60,884 nucleotides of DNA, taken from the NCBI GenBank assembly GCA_024275145.1, contig JAJRZR010000025.1:1-60884 (forward strand), written 5' to 3'. The stretch is from Deltaproteobacteria bacterium (GTDB lineage Bacteria; Desulfobacterota; Dissulfuribacteria; Dissulfuribacterales; QOAL01). Of this stretch, positions 18,981 through 27,812 are shown in pieces (positions within the stretch are counted from its first letter, which is position 1; the number at the start of each line of letters is the position of its first letter). A model generated the notes under the pieces. The model saw nothing but the letters and a program-made list of their open reading frames with translations, ran no database searches and was not told the origin of the DNA. A program made the translations under genes and the position numbers.

Positions 18981-19557
18981 ACCACCTTGTCTCAATTCCC
19001 CATGAGGAAAAGATTTCCATCAATCTCTTGAATGGCAGGGATGATTCCATCTTTTCCACCCTTGCCCTTACCCTGAGCACATAGTCTGTTCTTTGCTCCG
19101 GCAGCCTGGACAGGGCAATGACCGGTACGTCGTTTATCTCAAAACCTATTTTTTCTGCTTCTTCAAGGGTCCTGACACTTATGACCCTGGGTTCATCAAG
19201 ACCAAAACCTATCCGGTATTCCCCCTTGAGATTGTCGAAGGTCAGGATCCTGACCACCTTTTGACGTGCAAGGGTCTTGTCGAGCAAGAAACGGTGTACC
19301 TTGAGTTCCAGGTCGAAGGTGTATTTGACCGGAACACCGGTGGCAAGGACCTTGTAGATAATGGGAGGACAGCCGTTTTTAAGGGAAAAATAGGCCAGCA
19401 ATTCCTTGTCGGAGCTTGCCAAGGTCAACCCATAGATTTTGGGGTTGATTGCTTCCGGGTCCTGACACCAGGCAGTAGCAGGCTGCATGAACCATGATAA
19501 GATGTGCAGGAAGACCAGTAACAATGCTGTGGTTATCCGATAGCTTGTTTGCGTCAC
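18958..19557 (-). CDS. DUF4390 protein, secreted
   Basis: Protein of about 199 aa with a hydrophobic signal segment (ITTALLLVFLHILSWF) and a predicted exported domain rich in beta structure. The pattern fits DUF4390 proteins, which in many Desulfobacterota precede ntrYX; their function is unknown. The frame stays open to an ATG at 19653, but that part runs through an intergenic repeat, so I prefer the GTG at 19557, which leaves a normal signal peptide. No clear ribosome site was seen at either start. It overlaps ntrY by about 23 nt. Confidence 0.75.
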   Translation of the reverse strand: MTQTSYRITTALLLVFLHILSWFMQPATAWCQDPEAINPKIYGLTLASSDKELLAYFSLKNGCPPIIYKVLATGVPVKYTFDLELKVHRFLLDKTLARQKVVRILTFDNLKGEYRIGFGLDEPRVISVRTLEEAEKIGFEINDVPVIALSRLPEQRTDYVLRVRARVEKMESSLPFKRLMEIFSSWGIETRWYEIRFTY

Positions 19558-19615
19558 GGATGATATCAAATTACAATAAAAGAAGTTGTGCAAGGGGCAT
19601 GTGAAGGCACCAGAA

Positions 19616-19670
19616 ATTTTACCGTGAAAACACATCCTGCCATCGGGCCGCATGAAGGTTTGTTCGAAAA
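19616..19670 (+). repeat. Interspersed repeat family 2, copy 3
   Basis: Contains TTTTACCGTGAAAACACATC, then CTGCCATCGGGCCGCATGAAGG. It is the clearest copy of the family and matches 12324-12360 almost base for base. A shorter related piece (TTTTTACCGTAAAGGTATATCC) starts near 19928. Confidence 0.6.
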
Positions 19671-20021
19671 TACCAGCTCCATGTGACTGTTCACATCATT
19701 TATTGCACCTGGCACTCGGGTGATGCCCTTCCATTGCCACGAAAGGGTTACGACGGCACGACGAAAACGGTACGCTTTCCTCTTGCAGGTCTTCTGGTTC
19801 GAGATGAAGGGTTGTGGAAAGGGATCTTGGACAGCATGGTGTCCATTAACTTCCTTTACGTTCAATGTGCAGGTCCAGTTCTACATTTTTGAAGCAGGCC
19901 GCAATAAAAATACCTCCGCAATAAAAATTTTTACCGTAAAGGTATATCCTTAACCAGGGTAGATGGGTTATGTGGGTAGATTTTCATACCTGTCCAACCC
20001 AAAAAAGTTTTTAAAACTCTA

Positions 20022-20050
20022 TTGACACCCTGTCCTAAAAGATTTATATA
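20022..20050 (+). promoter_or_regulatory. Sigma70 promoter of the candidate small RNA
   Basis: TTGACA at 20022-20027 is a perfect -35 box. TATATA at 20045-20050 is a good -10 box. The spacer is exactly 17 nt. Transcription should start near 20057. No protein gene lies downstream on this strand before a terminator. Confidence 0.75.
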
Positions 20051-20056
20051 TGCACA

Positions 20057-20168
20057 TACAAAATCGACATAACAGTTGCCCCTGCTGGCCCTCTGTACCA
20101 TCTCCAACAAAGACGACCAACATACCCACCTCCATCCTTCTTTGAACCAGCAGGGGCATTTATTTTTT
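20057..20168 (+). ncRNA. Candidate small RNA with C-rich loop and intrinsic terminator
   Basis: The predicted transcript is about 112 nt. TGCCCCTGCTGG (20077-20088) pairs perfectly with CCAGCAGGGGCA (20147-20158), and TTTATTTTTT follows at once (20159-20168), as in a Rho-independent terminator. The 58-nt loop (20089-20146) is very poor in G and rich in C and A. It contains CCCACCTCCATCCTTCTTT, which is complementary to ribosome-binding sites (CCTCC core). This is the design of trans-acting small RNAs that block translation. I do not recognise a known family. The end overlaps the last codons of convergent mltA. Confidence 0.65.
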
Positions 20169-21398
20169 GTCTGTATTGGATTCCCTTGGAACAAAAACGA
20201 ATAACTCTCCTGGCCTTTTTAGGGTACTGGCAATCTTTCCTGCTTTTTCACCTGTCCCACAGTAGAGATCAAGTCGGTATGGACCCTTGATGGCACCTCC
20301 CGTGTCCTGCGACAGGACAAGGCCGGAGAAGGACTGTAGCCCCTCTTGAACGTCTGAGGTGTCAGCCGGGGCAGGGATATCGAGGAAATAGAGTCCTCCC
20401 AGGGGATAAATCCCCTGGTCCAGGGCTACCGAGGTCATTGGCACCAGTACCTGTCCGGTTTTGCCAACCGGCCCGTGTTCTTCCCATCTGAAGAAGATAT
20501 ATCTTGGGTTGATGCGGCATGCCTCCTGGAATTGTTCCGGATGCCTTTCTGCCCACCGTCGTATTCCTGGCCAATGGGCGTCGGATGGCTTCAATATGCC
20601 TTTGTCAATCAACCAGCGTCCCATGCTGTGATATGGGCGCCCATTGCTGGCAGCATAATGAATAAACCTTTTGGAACCATCAGGGAATTCCAATATGCCC
20701 GAGCCCTGGATGTGGAGCAAGAGCCCGTCTACGGGTGATTTCAACCAGGCAAGTACCGGGGTGTTTTTCAGGGGATTCCGATAGTCAATCTCCCATCTCG
20801 TATAATATGGGACCATGTTGTGGCCATTGATACGGCCCCATAGTACCCTGTCCGGCAGAGTGTCATCAAACTCCCTCAGGTTGATACGGACCAAATCGGC
20901 CGGAATACCATAAACTGGATAGGGATAATGATTGGTCCGTCTGGGGGATGCCTTTATTTCCGGTTCAAAATAACCTGTAACCAACAAGGATCCACGTTTC
21001 ACGTGGAACCCTTCAACATGATTGTTGAGTCGGTAAATACGAAAGGTTTTCTGGATCACCTCATGGAGTTCTCCTGGGGCCATGCCATGGCCTATACATC
21101 GTTTAAGCCTTAAGAGTGCCTGGCGCATGGCAGGGACCGGGATGGTATCCTTTCCGAAATGCATCCGTTCATTGTCGGCCCTTGTTGCCAGAAAGGCGAT
21201 ACTCCTGTCCAATGCCTGTTGTAACCTTTCCGGCCTTTCAGGGAGCAAGGGGCCGGGCAAATCCTGTAATCTGACCTCGGTAAAGAGCGTGGGCTTTCGG
21301 GAGGGCAGCTCGAATTTGATAAACCAGAACAGGATGGCGATCGATGCCGCCAGTATCAATATCCAATAGCGGCTGTTGCGGAATCCAGTACCCAGCAT
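20160..21398 (-). CDS. mltA: Membrane-bound lytic murein transglycosylase A
   Basis: Protein of 412 aa. One N-terminal membrane anchor (about 12-28) is followed by the MltA domain (VTGYFEPEIKASPRR near 140) and the C-terminal 3D domain with DTGGAIKGPYRLDLYCG, which contains the catalytic Asp. It cleaves peptidoglycan glycan strands to anhydromuropeptides in the periplasm. No lipobox is visible, so it is anchored by a helix rather than lipid. It starts 3 nt after the malate dehydrogenase stop, so the two genes are co-transcribed. Confidence 0.93.
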   Translation of the reverse strand: MLGTGFRNSRYWILILAASIAILFWFIKFELPSRKPTLFTEVRLQDLPGPLLPERPERLQQALDRSIAFLATRADNERMHFGKDTIPVPAMRQALLRLKRCIGHGMAPGELHEVIQKTFRIYRLNNHVEGFHVKRGSLLVTGYFEPEIKASPRRTNHYPYPVYGIPADLVRINLREFDDTLPDRVLWGRINGHNMVPYYTRWEIDYRNPLKNTPVLAWLKSPVDGLLLHIQGSGILEFPDGSKRFIHYAASNGRPYHSMGRWLIDKGILKPSDAHWPGIRRWAERHPEQFQEACRINPRYIFFRWEEHGPVGKTGQVLVPMTSVALDQGIYPLGGLYFLDIPAPADTSDVQEGLQSFSGLVLSQDTGGAIKGPYRLDLYCGTGEKAGKIASTLKRPGELFVFVPRESNTDKK

Positions 21399-21401
21399 AC
21401 C

Positions 21402-22352
21402 TTATAATCCGGTGGCCTTTACCTGTCTTTTTACCGCCTCTACCGATTGATCCAGGGCCTGTTTTTCTTTAGAGGTAAGCTCAAATTCCAGAATCCTTTC
21501 TATCCCTTTCTTACCCAATACTACGGGAACCCCCATAAACAAACCATTTACCCCGTATTCACCCTCTAGATAAGCCGCACAAGGCAGCACCCTCTTCTTG
21601 TCCTTTAGTATTGCTTCAGCCATCTCAATCGCTGCCAGACCAGGGGTGGAAAAGGCACTTCCCGTCTTCAAGTATTGAACGATTTCTGCCCCGCCCTCCC
21701 TGGTACGCCGAATAATTTCTTCAAGCTGGTCTGGTGATAGCAGTTCCTTCACGGGGACACCTCCGACACTGGCAAGCCTGACAAGTGGCAGCATATTGTC
21801 TCCATGTATTCCCATGACAAGGGCAGATACATCCGAGGGAGAGACCCCGACTGCCTTGGCAATAAGGGTACGGTATCTGGCAGAATCCAGGACCCCGGCC
21901 ATACCAATGATCCGGGTCTTGGGAAACCCTGAGACCTTGAATACGGTATAGACCATTGCGTCTATCGGATTGGTTACAACGATTATACATGCATTGGGAG
22001 AGTTGGCGGCCACCTGTTTGGTAACGGATTTTATGATCTGGACGTTTTTTTCCAGCAGGTCGTCCCTGGTCATTCCTGGTTTCCTGGCAAGGCCGGCAGT
22101 GATTATGACTACATCGGAGCCGGCCGTATCGGCATAGTCGTTGGTTCCGATTATTGTTCCACAAAAACCGCAAAGCGGTGCAGCCTGGGACAGATCCAGC
22201 GCCTTGCCCTGCGGGATGCCGGATACCACGTCCAAAAGTACAATCTCTTGGGCGATGGCCCTGCTGACAGCCCATTGTGCAGCAGAGGTTCCTACGGCAC
22301 CTGCGCCTATGATACTGAGTTTGTTTGCTGATTGGTTTCCTTGTTCGTTCAT
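21402..22352 (-). CDS. mdh: Malate dehydrogenase, lactate-dehydrogenase-like type
   Basis: Protein of 316 aa. The NAD-binding loop is GAGAVGTSAAQWA. ARKPGMTRDDLL carries the substrate-selecting Arg typical of malate rather than lactate enzymes. VTNPIDAMVY and the catalytic His in MGIHGDNMLPL follow. It oxidises malate to oxaloacetate in the TCA cycle. Together with the PEP carboxykinase in this window it connects the cycle to gluconeogenesis. It is the first gene of a pair with mltA. Confidence 0.94.
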   Translation of the reverse strand: MNEQGNQSANKLSIIGAGAVGTSAAQWAVSRAIAQEIVLLDVVSGIPQGKALDLSQAAPLCGFCGTIIGTNDYADTAGSDVVIITAGLARKPGMTRDDLLEKNVQIIKSVTKQVAANSPNACIIVVTNPIDAMVYTVFKVSGFPKTRIIGMAGVLDSARYRTLIAKAVGVSPSDVSALVMGIHGDNMLPLVRLASVGGVPVKELLSPDQLEEIIRRTREGGAEIVQYLKTGSAFSTPGLAAIEMAEAILKDKKRVLPCAAYLEGEYGVNGLFMGVPVVLGKKGIERILEFELTSKEKQALDQSVEAVKRQVKATGL

Positions 22353-22513
22353 GGTGTCTCCTTTAAGTCCATTGAGTTCCTTGCGTGCTTGGTTATAACC
22401 ATTCGCAGGGTTATACTAAAAATTGTGAAAAGTTTCCGATCCCTATGCGGTCACAGGGTAGGATGCACACAACAGACGGAAGGCACGAAGGCGGCTTCCT
22501 TCCCTGTAATCAG

Positions 22514-23425
22514 CTACCTTATGCGGTTGATTGGGTACTCTTTGGGTCGTATGGTTTGATTGCCTTTTCGTCCAGCGAAATTGTCAATCTTGTCTGATCG
22601 ATCCTTCTGGCCATATGTATAGTAATACCCCATGGCCTCTGGCAACAGGGCCTTGATTCTGGCAATCCTGGATGAATCCGAGGGGTGCGTGCTGAGGAAT
22701 TCAGGGGGCGCCCCCTTATCTGAATCAAGTGCCATCATCCTTTCCCAGAAACCTAGGGCTTCTCTGGGATCATAACCTGCCATGGCCATGAAAATAAGGC
22801 CGAGGTGATCGGCCTCCTCCTCTTGGATCCTGCTGTATGGCAAAAGCAGCCCGATTTGGGCGCCAAGGCCGTATGCGGCCATAAACAACCGGCGTGTCGA
22901 GTCGCCATCCTGTTCCAATGCAGATGAGAGTGCCATGCCGCCGAGTTGAACTGCAAGTGCCTGGCTCATACGTTCAGCCCCATGGTTGGCTATGGCATGG
23001 GCTATTTCGTGTCCAAGGACCACGGCAAGCCCGTTGTCATCCCTGGCAACCGGTAAGAGGCCCGTGTAAACGACCACCTTGCCGCCTGGCATGCACCATG
23101 CATTCATTGCCTTGTCTTCAACCAGGTTAAATTCCCAGTGATAACCTGTTATAATATGGGCCATGTTCCTTCGTCTCAGGTAATCTTCCACGGCACGTTT
23201 GATGTTTTCACCAACACGCCTGACCATGGCCGCCTTTACAGGATCATGAGAAATCCTGTGTTTCTTCAGGAAATTCTGATAGGATTGGAAGCTCATGGCC
23301 ATTAGTTGGTTTCGCGGTACAAGGTTGAGCTGGTGGCGTCCGGTTATAGGAACCGTGGTGCATGCGGCCACAATGAGGGTTAGCAGGGGTATAATGGATG
23401 GAAATTTCGGGAATCTGGACATCAC
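22514..23425 (-). CDS. M48-family metalloprotease lipoprotein
   Basis: Protein of 303 aa. A lipoprotein signal ends in LIVAAC (Cys 22). The zinc site is HEIAHAIANH at 139-148, with a third ligand in QEEEADHLGL (about 205). It belongs to the LoiP/BepA type of periplasmic proteases that clear misfolded outer-membrane proteins. No C-terminal TPR region is present, so it is closer to LoiP than to BepA. It lies 161 nt upstream of mdh on the same strand. Confidence 0.87.
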   Translation of the reverse strand: MMSRFPKFPSIIPLLTLIVAACTTVPITGRHQLNLVPRNQLMAMSFQSYQNFLKKHRISHDPVKAAMVRRVGENIKRAVEDYLRRRNMAHIITGYHWEFNLVEDKAMNAWCMPGGKVVVYTGLLPVARDDNGLAVVLGHEIAHAIANHGAERMSQALAVQLGGMALSSALEQDGDSTRRLFMAAYGLGAQIGLLLPYSRIQEEEADHLGLIFMAMAGYDPREALGFWERMMALDSDKGAPPEFLSTHPSDSSRIARIKALLPEAMGYYYTYGQKDRSDKIDNFAGRKGNQTIRPKEYPINRIR

Positions 23426-23473
23426 GATAGCGAACTAAACGGACTCAAGTATAGAATATCCCTGTTAAATCTT

Positions 23474-23554
23474 TATGCGGCCCGTACTCTTTACGCCGCA
23501 TGAAGGGGCATGAAAATTCGGCCCGAGGGAAGGTTGTATTTTCAAGGTAAAATT
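23474..23554 (-). repeat. Interspersed repeat family 2, copy 4
   Basis: On the minus strand it reads AATTTTACCTTGAAAATAC, then CTTCCCTCGGGCCGAATTTTC and ATGCCCCTTCATGCGGCG. It lines up with copy 3 in its first half and with 57225-57303 throughout. It sits in the 330-nt gap between two divergent genes, where nothing else is evident. Confidence 0.6.
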
Positions 23555-23755
23555 GACAGAAATTTTTCTTTAATTAATATCCATTTCATGGGCAGATTGC
23601 CATGTATTTTTGTATTTGATCCAGGGTCGTGCTGAAATTTGTGAGAATTTCCCGACCGTAGTTACAGGGCATGCACCAGAGGGTATTTTCCCGCTGAGAG
23701 CCGGGCCCTTTCGAGTGCATCCCTGCTGCTTCCGTCTTTATAAAGAATCGCAATA

Positions 23756-25942
23756 ATGAATAATGCTTTTCGTCCAAAGGCAAGTCATGGGTCCAATGCC
23801 TCATTAAAGTGGCACCAGGGACTCAACAGGATATATGATGATATCCTTCGCACCGATGATCTGCACCAGCGTCTCAGCATAATCACCCAGGGGATAGTAG
23901 ACACCTTTGATGCGGATTTCTGCCGTATCTGGATAATTAAACCAGGTGACATCTGTGGTGATGGGTGCATCCATGCAAAGGTGGCCCGGGCAATCCATCC
24001 ATGTCTGGACAGCTCAAAATGTCTGCACCTTGCGGCCAGTTCAGGAAGGTATACCAGTATCCAAGGATCACACAAAAGGGTTCCTTTTGGGTATTATAAG
24101 ATAGGACGCATAGCCTCTGGCCTTGAAAAGAAGTTTCTCACGAACAATGTGACCTCTGACCCCAGGGTTCATAATCACGAGTGGGCCGAGAGGTTGGGGC
24201 TGAAGGCGTTCGTGGGTTACCAGTTGAGGGATAGCATGGGTGGTACCATAGGGGTGTTGGCCCTTTTTTCCAGGCACACGATATCCCAGGACGAATATGC
24301 CATACTGGAAAACGTTGCCAATACAACCGGCTATATAATCCAGGCTGGATTTTCTGCCGAAAGGTTGACAAGGGAGATAGAGGAAAGGAGACGTCTTCAA
24401 AATTTTTTCAGGCAGATCTCTGCGGAACAAAAGACGATCCTGCAAAATGTAAATTTAGGCATCATAAGGGAACAAAACGGATATATCGTATGGAGTAACG
24501 ATCCCCTTGGTAAGATCATGGGATGTAAGTCCCACGAGATCATCGGTCATCCCATAGAAACCCTTTTCCAGCCTGGTGACGAGGTTTCCAATGTTCTCAA
24601 GGAATTGAGGTCAATGGCAAGGTATGGGTTTGGGGACAGTAGGGAGATATTGATTCATAACCGGTTCGGCAAGGAGCTATGGTGCCGCCTGTCTGTCTCC
24701 CTCATAGATATCGATGATGCCCACAAGGGATCTATTTGGATACTTGAGGATACAACCCAGGCCAGGAAGGCTGAAACCGAACGCAAGGAGATCAAGAAGC
24801 AGCTTCAACAGGCCCAAAAGATGGAGGCACTTGGTACATTGGCCGGTGGCACTGCCCATGAATTCAATAACCTGCTACAGGCCATTTCTTCCTATACCTC
24901 CTGGCTTCAAAACAATAACAAGGATCCGAAGTTTTCCAAGTACCTTTCGAGGATACAAAACAGTGTGAAAAATGCAGCAGGCTTGACGAAGAGTCTATTG
25001 TCCTTTGCCAGGACAAACGACGGAAAGAAGACCACGGTCTTTCCAAAGACAATCGTCAAGGAAATTGCCATACTTGTAAGACATAGCTTTGATCGAAAGA
25101 TAACCGTGGATGTCAAATTACCCGATGACTTGTGGCCAGTCAGGGCCAATGCCCAGAAGATACACCAGGCATTACTCAACCTGTGCCTTAACGCCAGGGA
25201 TGCCATGCCCGATGGCGGCCGTCTCTTGATAGAGGCGGCCAATGTCACCTGGCCAGACGGATCAGGACCGGCTTCCATAATTCTTCCACCTGGCAAATAT
25301 GTCTCGTTCCGCGTGAAGGATACAGGGTGTGGCATACCAGATGAGTTGAGACAGCATGTGTTCGAACCCTTCTTTACCACCAAGGAAACGGGTAAGGGAA
25401 CAGGCCTGGGGCTTGCGGTGGTATACGGGATTGTAAAGGCCCATAGAGGGGCAGTGCATTTTGACAGCGAGCCCGGTATTGGAAGTTGTTTCCAATTTTT
25501 CATCCCGGCAACCGAGATAATCGTGCCAGGGTTCAAAAGGACGGAGCGACAGGTCAAGGGAGAGGGAACGATCCTGCTCATAGACGACGAAAAAGACGTA
25601 AGAGAAAGCCTGAAAAAGATTATCGAGATGCTGTGTTACAGGGTGCTGGTGGCTGAGGATGGGCAGAAGGGCCTCGAAATGTACGCAGCCAGGCGTGGTG
25701 AAATCGATCTCATCATCCTTGACATGATTATGCCCAAATTGAATGGGTCAGAGGTGTTGAATCGTCTTCAAGCCATGGGTAATCAAGCCCCTGTGATAAT
25801 TCTTACCGGCCACATGACAGAGGCAGATATGTACAATTTTCTTTCACCGCGGCCAAGAAAGATCCTGGAAAAACCGGCTGATCTACCGCGTCTAGCTGAA
25901 ACCATTCACGAGATTCTCAAAGGTTCCCGGACGGCACATTAA
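23756..25942 (+). CDS. Hybrid histidine kinase: GAF-PAS-HisKA-ATPase-receiver
   Basis: Protein of 728 aa with no transmembrane segment, so probably cytoplasmic. A GAF-like N-terminal domain (about 25-205) contains a Cys cluster (C67, C71, C83, C89). A PAS domain follows (about 220-345). The HisKA domain has GTAHEFNNLLQ, with the ATPase domain (DTGCGIPD, GKGTGLGLAVV) after it. A C-terminal receiver (ILLIDDEKDVRES to EKPADLPRL) holds the phospho-acceptor Asp in LIILDMIMPKLNG. The Cys cluster may bind metal or sense redox (inference). No partner regulator is adjacent, so it is an orphan. Confidence 0.9.
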   Translation: MNNAFRPKASHGSNASLKWHQGLNRIYDDILRTDDLHQRLSIITQGIVDTFDADFCRIWIIKPGDICGDGCIHAKVARAIHPCLDSSKCLHLAASSGRYTSIQGSHKRVPFGYYKIGRIASGLEKKFLTNNVTSDPRVHNHEWAERLGLKAFVGYQLRDSMGGTIGVLALFSRHTISQDEYAILENVANTTGYIIQAGFSAERLTREIEERRRLQNFFRQISAEQKTILQNVNLGIIREQNGYIVWSNDPLGKIMGCKSHEIIGHPIETLFQPGDEVSNVLKELRSMARYGFGDSREILIHNRFGKELWCRLSVSLIDIDDAHKGSIWILEDTTQARKAETERKEIKKQLQQAQKMEALGTLAGGTAHEFNNLLQAISSYTSWLQNNNKDPKFSKYLSRIQNSVKNAAGLTKSLLSFARTNDGKKTTVFPKTIVKEIAILVRHSFDRKITVDVKLPDDLWPVRANAQKIHQALLNLCLNARDAMPDGGRLLIEAANVTWPDGSGPASIILPPGKYVSFRVKDTGCGIPDELRQHVFEPFFTTKETGKGTGLGLAVVYGIVKAHRGAVHFDSEPGIGSCFQFFIPATEIIVPGFKRTERQVKGEGTILLIDDEKDVRESLKKIIEMLCYRVLVAEDGQKGLEMYAARRGEIDLIILDMIMPKLNGSEVLNRLQAMGNQAPVIILTGHMTEADMYNFLSPRPRKILEKPADLPRLAETIHEILKGSRTAH

Positions 25943-26169
25943 AATTTTCTTGAAATTCAGGTTTGACCATCCTCTCCGGCCGCGGCGGGATTTTGAAGGC
26001 TTTCAGCGTGGCCCAGTTGGCGCAGTGTCATGTATCTGTACCAAGCGTGCCCATTAAACCTGACAAGGCTGCTGGCTGACAGGACTATATTACTAGTGGA
26101 CTTGGTGGGGACAAGCAGGGTATGTTCCCGTTTTCTCTTCATGGGTGGGGGGCCACGTGAAGGTTCAAT

Positions 26170-27294
26170 ATGCAAAAAGTTTATTCTAATTGGGTGGAAA
26201 TAGATCTTTCTGCCATCAGACACAACATCCGCGTGCTTCGGGCTATTGCCCTAAAATCCGGCGCACAATTGATGCCGGTTATAAAATCCGAGGCATATGG
26301 CCATGGTCTGGTGGAAGTTGGCAGGCTGCTGGACCGGGAAGGGATATGGGGGCTTGGAATCTCAGAGATAGAAGAGGCCCACATGCTCAGGCAAGCAGGT
26401 GTGAACAGCCCCCTTTTCCTGCTTTCAGGATTTCCTCTTGATGCCGTCAGGGAGATAGTCGGATTGAATTTGATCCCTGGCATATGCCGTATCGAGGAGT
26501 TGAATACATTGAACAGCTACTGTTCCAGGGAAGGGATGAAGAGGCAACCTGTTCACCTCAAGGTGGATACTGGCATGGGGCGTCTAGGGTTTTCAAGGTC
26601 CAGACTCCTTGAAATCGTGAAGATGAAGGCTTCATGGCCCGCGTTGGAATTTTCAGGTATCTATTCCCACATGCCGGTGGCAGATACGCCCTCAGACCCT
26701 TTTAATAGGCTTCAACTTGAGAGCTTTGATTCCATACTGGCAGATGTCGTCAAGGCAGGTTGGCATTTCAGGTGGGTCCATATCGCCAATTCTGCGGGCC
26801 TCATACATTTTGAAATGGCAAGATATAATCTGGTGCGTCCAGGACTGGGTATTTACGGGGTCTATCCAGACAGGTCCGGCCGGGATATACTTGACCTGAG
26901 ACCTGCCATGGGTTTTAAGAGCAGAATAGTGGACATACGTTGTGTACCATCCGATACCGCCATCGGTTATGGGCACAGCTTTTATACGAAAAGGCAGTCA
27001 AGGATCGCTGTCGTTCCTGTGGGATATGACGATGGCTTCATTAGGAGTTTATCAAACAAGGCAGAGGTTCTTATCCATGGAGTCCGATGTCCTGTGGTAG
27101 GCCGGATATGCATGAAGGCATTGATGGTAGATGTTTCGTGCCTTGCATCGGCCGGTTCTGGAGACGAGGTGGTTCTTCTGGGATGCCAGGGAGACGAGAG
27201 TATCACGCTTGATGAGCTTGCCCAGAGGGCTGGTACGATAAGCTACGAATTGATGTGCCTTTTGGGAAGGTTGAACTTCAGAAGGTATCTTTAA
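26170..27294 (+). CDS. alr: Alanine racemase
   Basis: Protein of 374 aa, normal length. It is PLP-dependent and makes D-alanine for peptidoglycan. K39 in VIKSEAYGHG is the cofactor lysine; the usual motif is VKANAYGHG, so the Ser-Glu variant is slightly unusual. HLKVDTGMGRLGF and the catalytic Tyr region AIGYGHSF are present. The gene is followed closely by tatB, whose start is 11 nt downstream of the alr stop, so alr, tatB and tatC form one unit. Confidence 0.94.
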   Translation: MQKVYSNWVEIDLSAIRHNIRVLRAIALKSGAQLMPVIKSEAYGHGLVEVGRLLDREGIWGLGISEIEEAHMLRQAGVNSPLFLLSGFPLDAVREIVGLNLIPGICRIEELNTLNSYCSREGMKRQPVHLKVDTGMGRLGFSRSRLLEIVKMKASWPALEFSGIYSHMPVADTPSDPFNRLQLESFDSILADVVKAGWHFRWVHIANSAGLIHFEMARYNLVRPGLGIYGVYPDRSGRDILDLRPAMGFKSRIVDIRCVPSDTAIGYGHSFYTKRQSRIAVVPVGYDDGFIRSLSNKAEVLIHGVRCPVVGRICMKALMVDVSCLASAGSGDEVVLLGCQGDESITLDELAQRAGTISYELMCLLGRLNFRRYL

Positions 27295-27305
27295 GGATTG
27301 AAAAA

Positions 27306-27812
27306 ATGTTTGGTATTGGGCTTCCTGAACTAATTCTGATCATGGCCCTGGCATTAATCGTGCTGGGGCCCGATCAGCTTCCCAAGGTAGCGAAGCAGCT
27401 TGCCCGTTTTGTGGTGGATCTTAAGAAGGCCTCGGAGGAATTCAAGCAACAGCTGGACCTGGAAGAATTCAAAGAGATCAAGGAACTCAAGGATCTCAAG
27501 AATCCCCTTTCATGGGATCTTGGCCCTGGTGCCCACAGGGAAGGGCATGTATCAGAAGGCGCTGCTGGTCCTGGCGGGAAAGATGAGACAACCAGGGGCA
27601 ATCCTGGGGGACTGGGGCCTGAATGGCGCGAGGCCTCAGGCCCGGCTGCATCCGACAAGGGGCGAGGAACACCTGAAAAGAGGGATAACGCAGCGGACCT
27701 GGAGGAATGGGAGAAGGACGTGGTTTCACCGGCAGGTACATCAGAGAAGGAAAAGGATGGGCCAGAGGAACCACGAAAGACCAGCGATCAGGCCGAGGAA
27801 ATGCCCAAGTAG
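27306..27812 (+). CDS. tatB: Twin-arginine translocase subunit TatB
   Basis: Protein of 168 aa. The N-terminal MFGIGLPELILIMALALIV helix ending in GPDQLPKVA is diagnostic of TatA/TatB. The long charged tail (amphipathic helix with EFKEIKELKDLK, then Gly/Pro/Glu-rich) favours TatB over TatA. The start at 27306 has AAGGA just upstream, although the frame is open further upstream into alr. It forms the substrate-binding complex with TatC, encoded immediately downstream. No separate tatA is seen in the window. Confidence 0.85.
   Translation: MFGIGLPELILIMALALIVLGPDQLPKVAKQLARFVVDLKKASEEFKQQLDLEEFKEIKELKDLKNPLSWDLGPGAHREGHVSEGAAGPGGKDETTRGNPGGLGPEWREASGPAASDKGRGTPEKRDNAADLEEWEKDVVSPAGTSEKEKDGPEEPRKTSDQAEEMPK

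Noticed and set aside
19931-20194. Minus-strand frame across the candidate small RNA
   Set aside because: It overlaps the mltA end and the palindromic arms. Its only ribosome-site-like segment is the complement of the RNA loop, and the protein has no recognisable features.
27349-27367. TGGCATT-N4-GTGC inside tatB as a sigma54 promoter
   Set aside because: It lies inside the coding sequence of the conserved TatB helix and the match is partial; chance is more likely.
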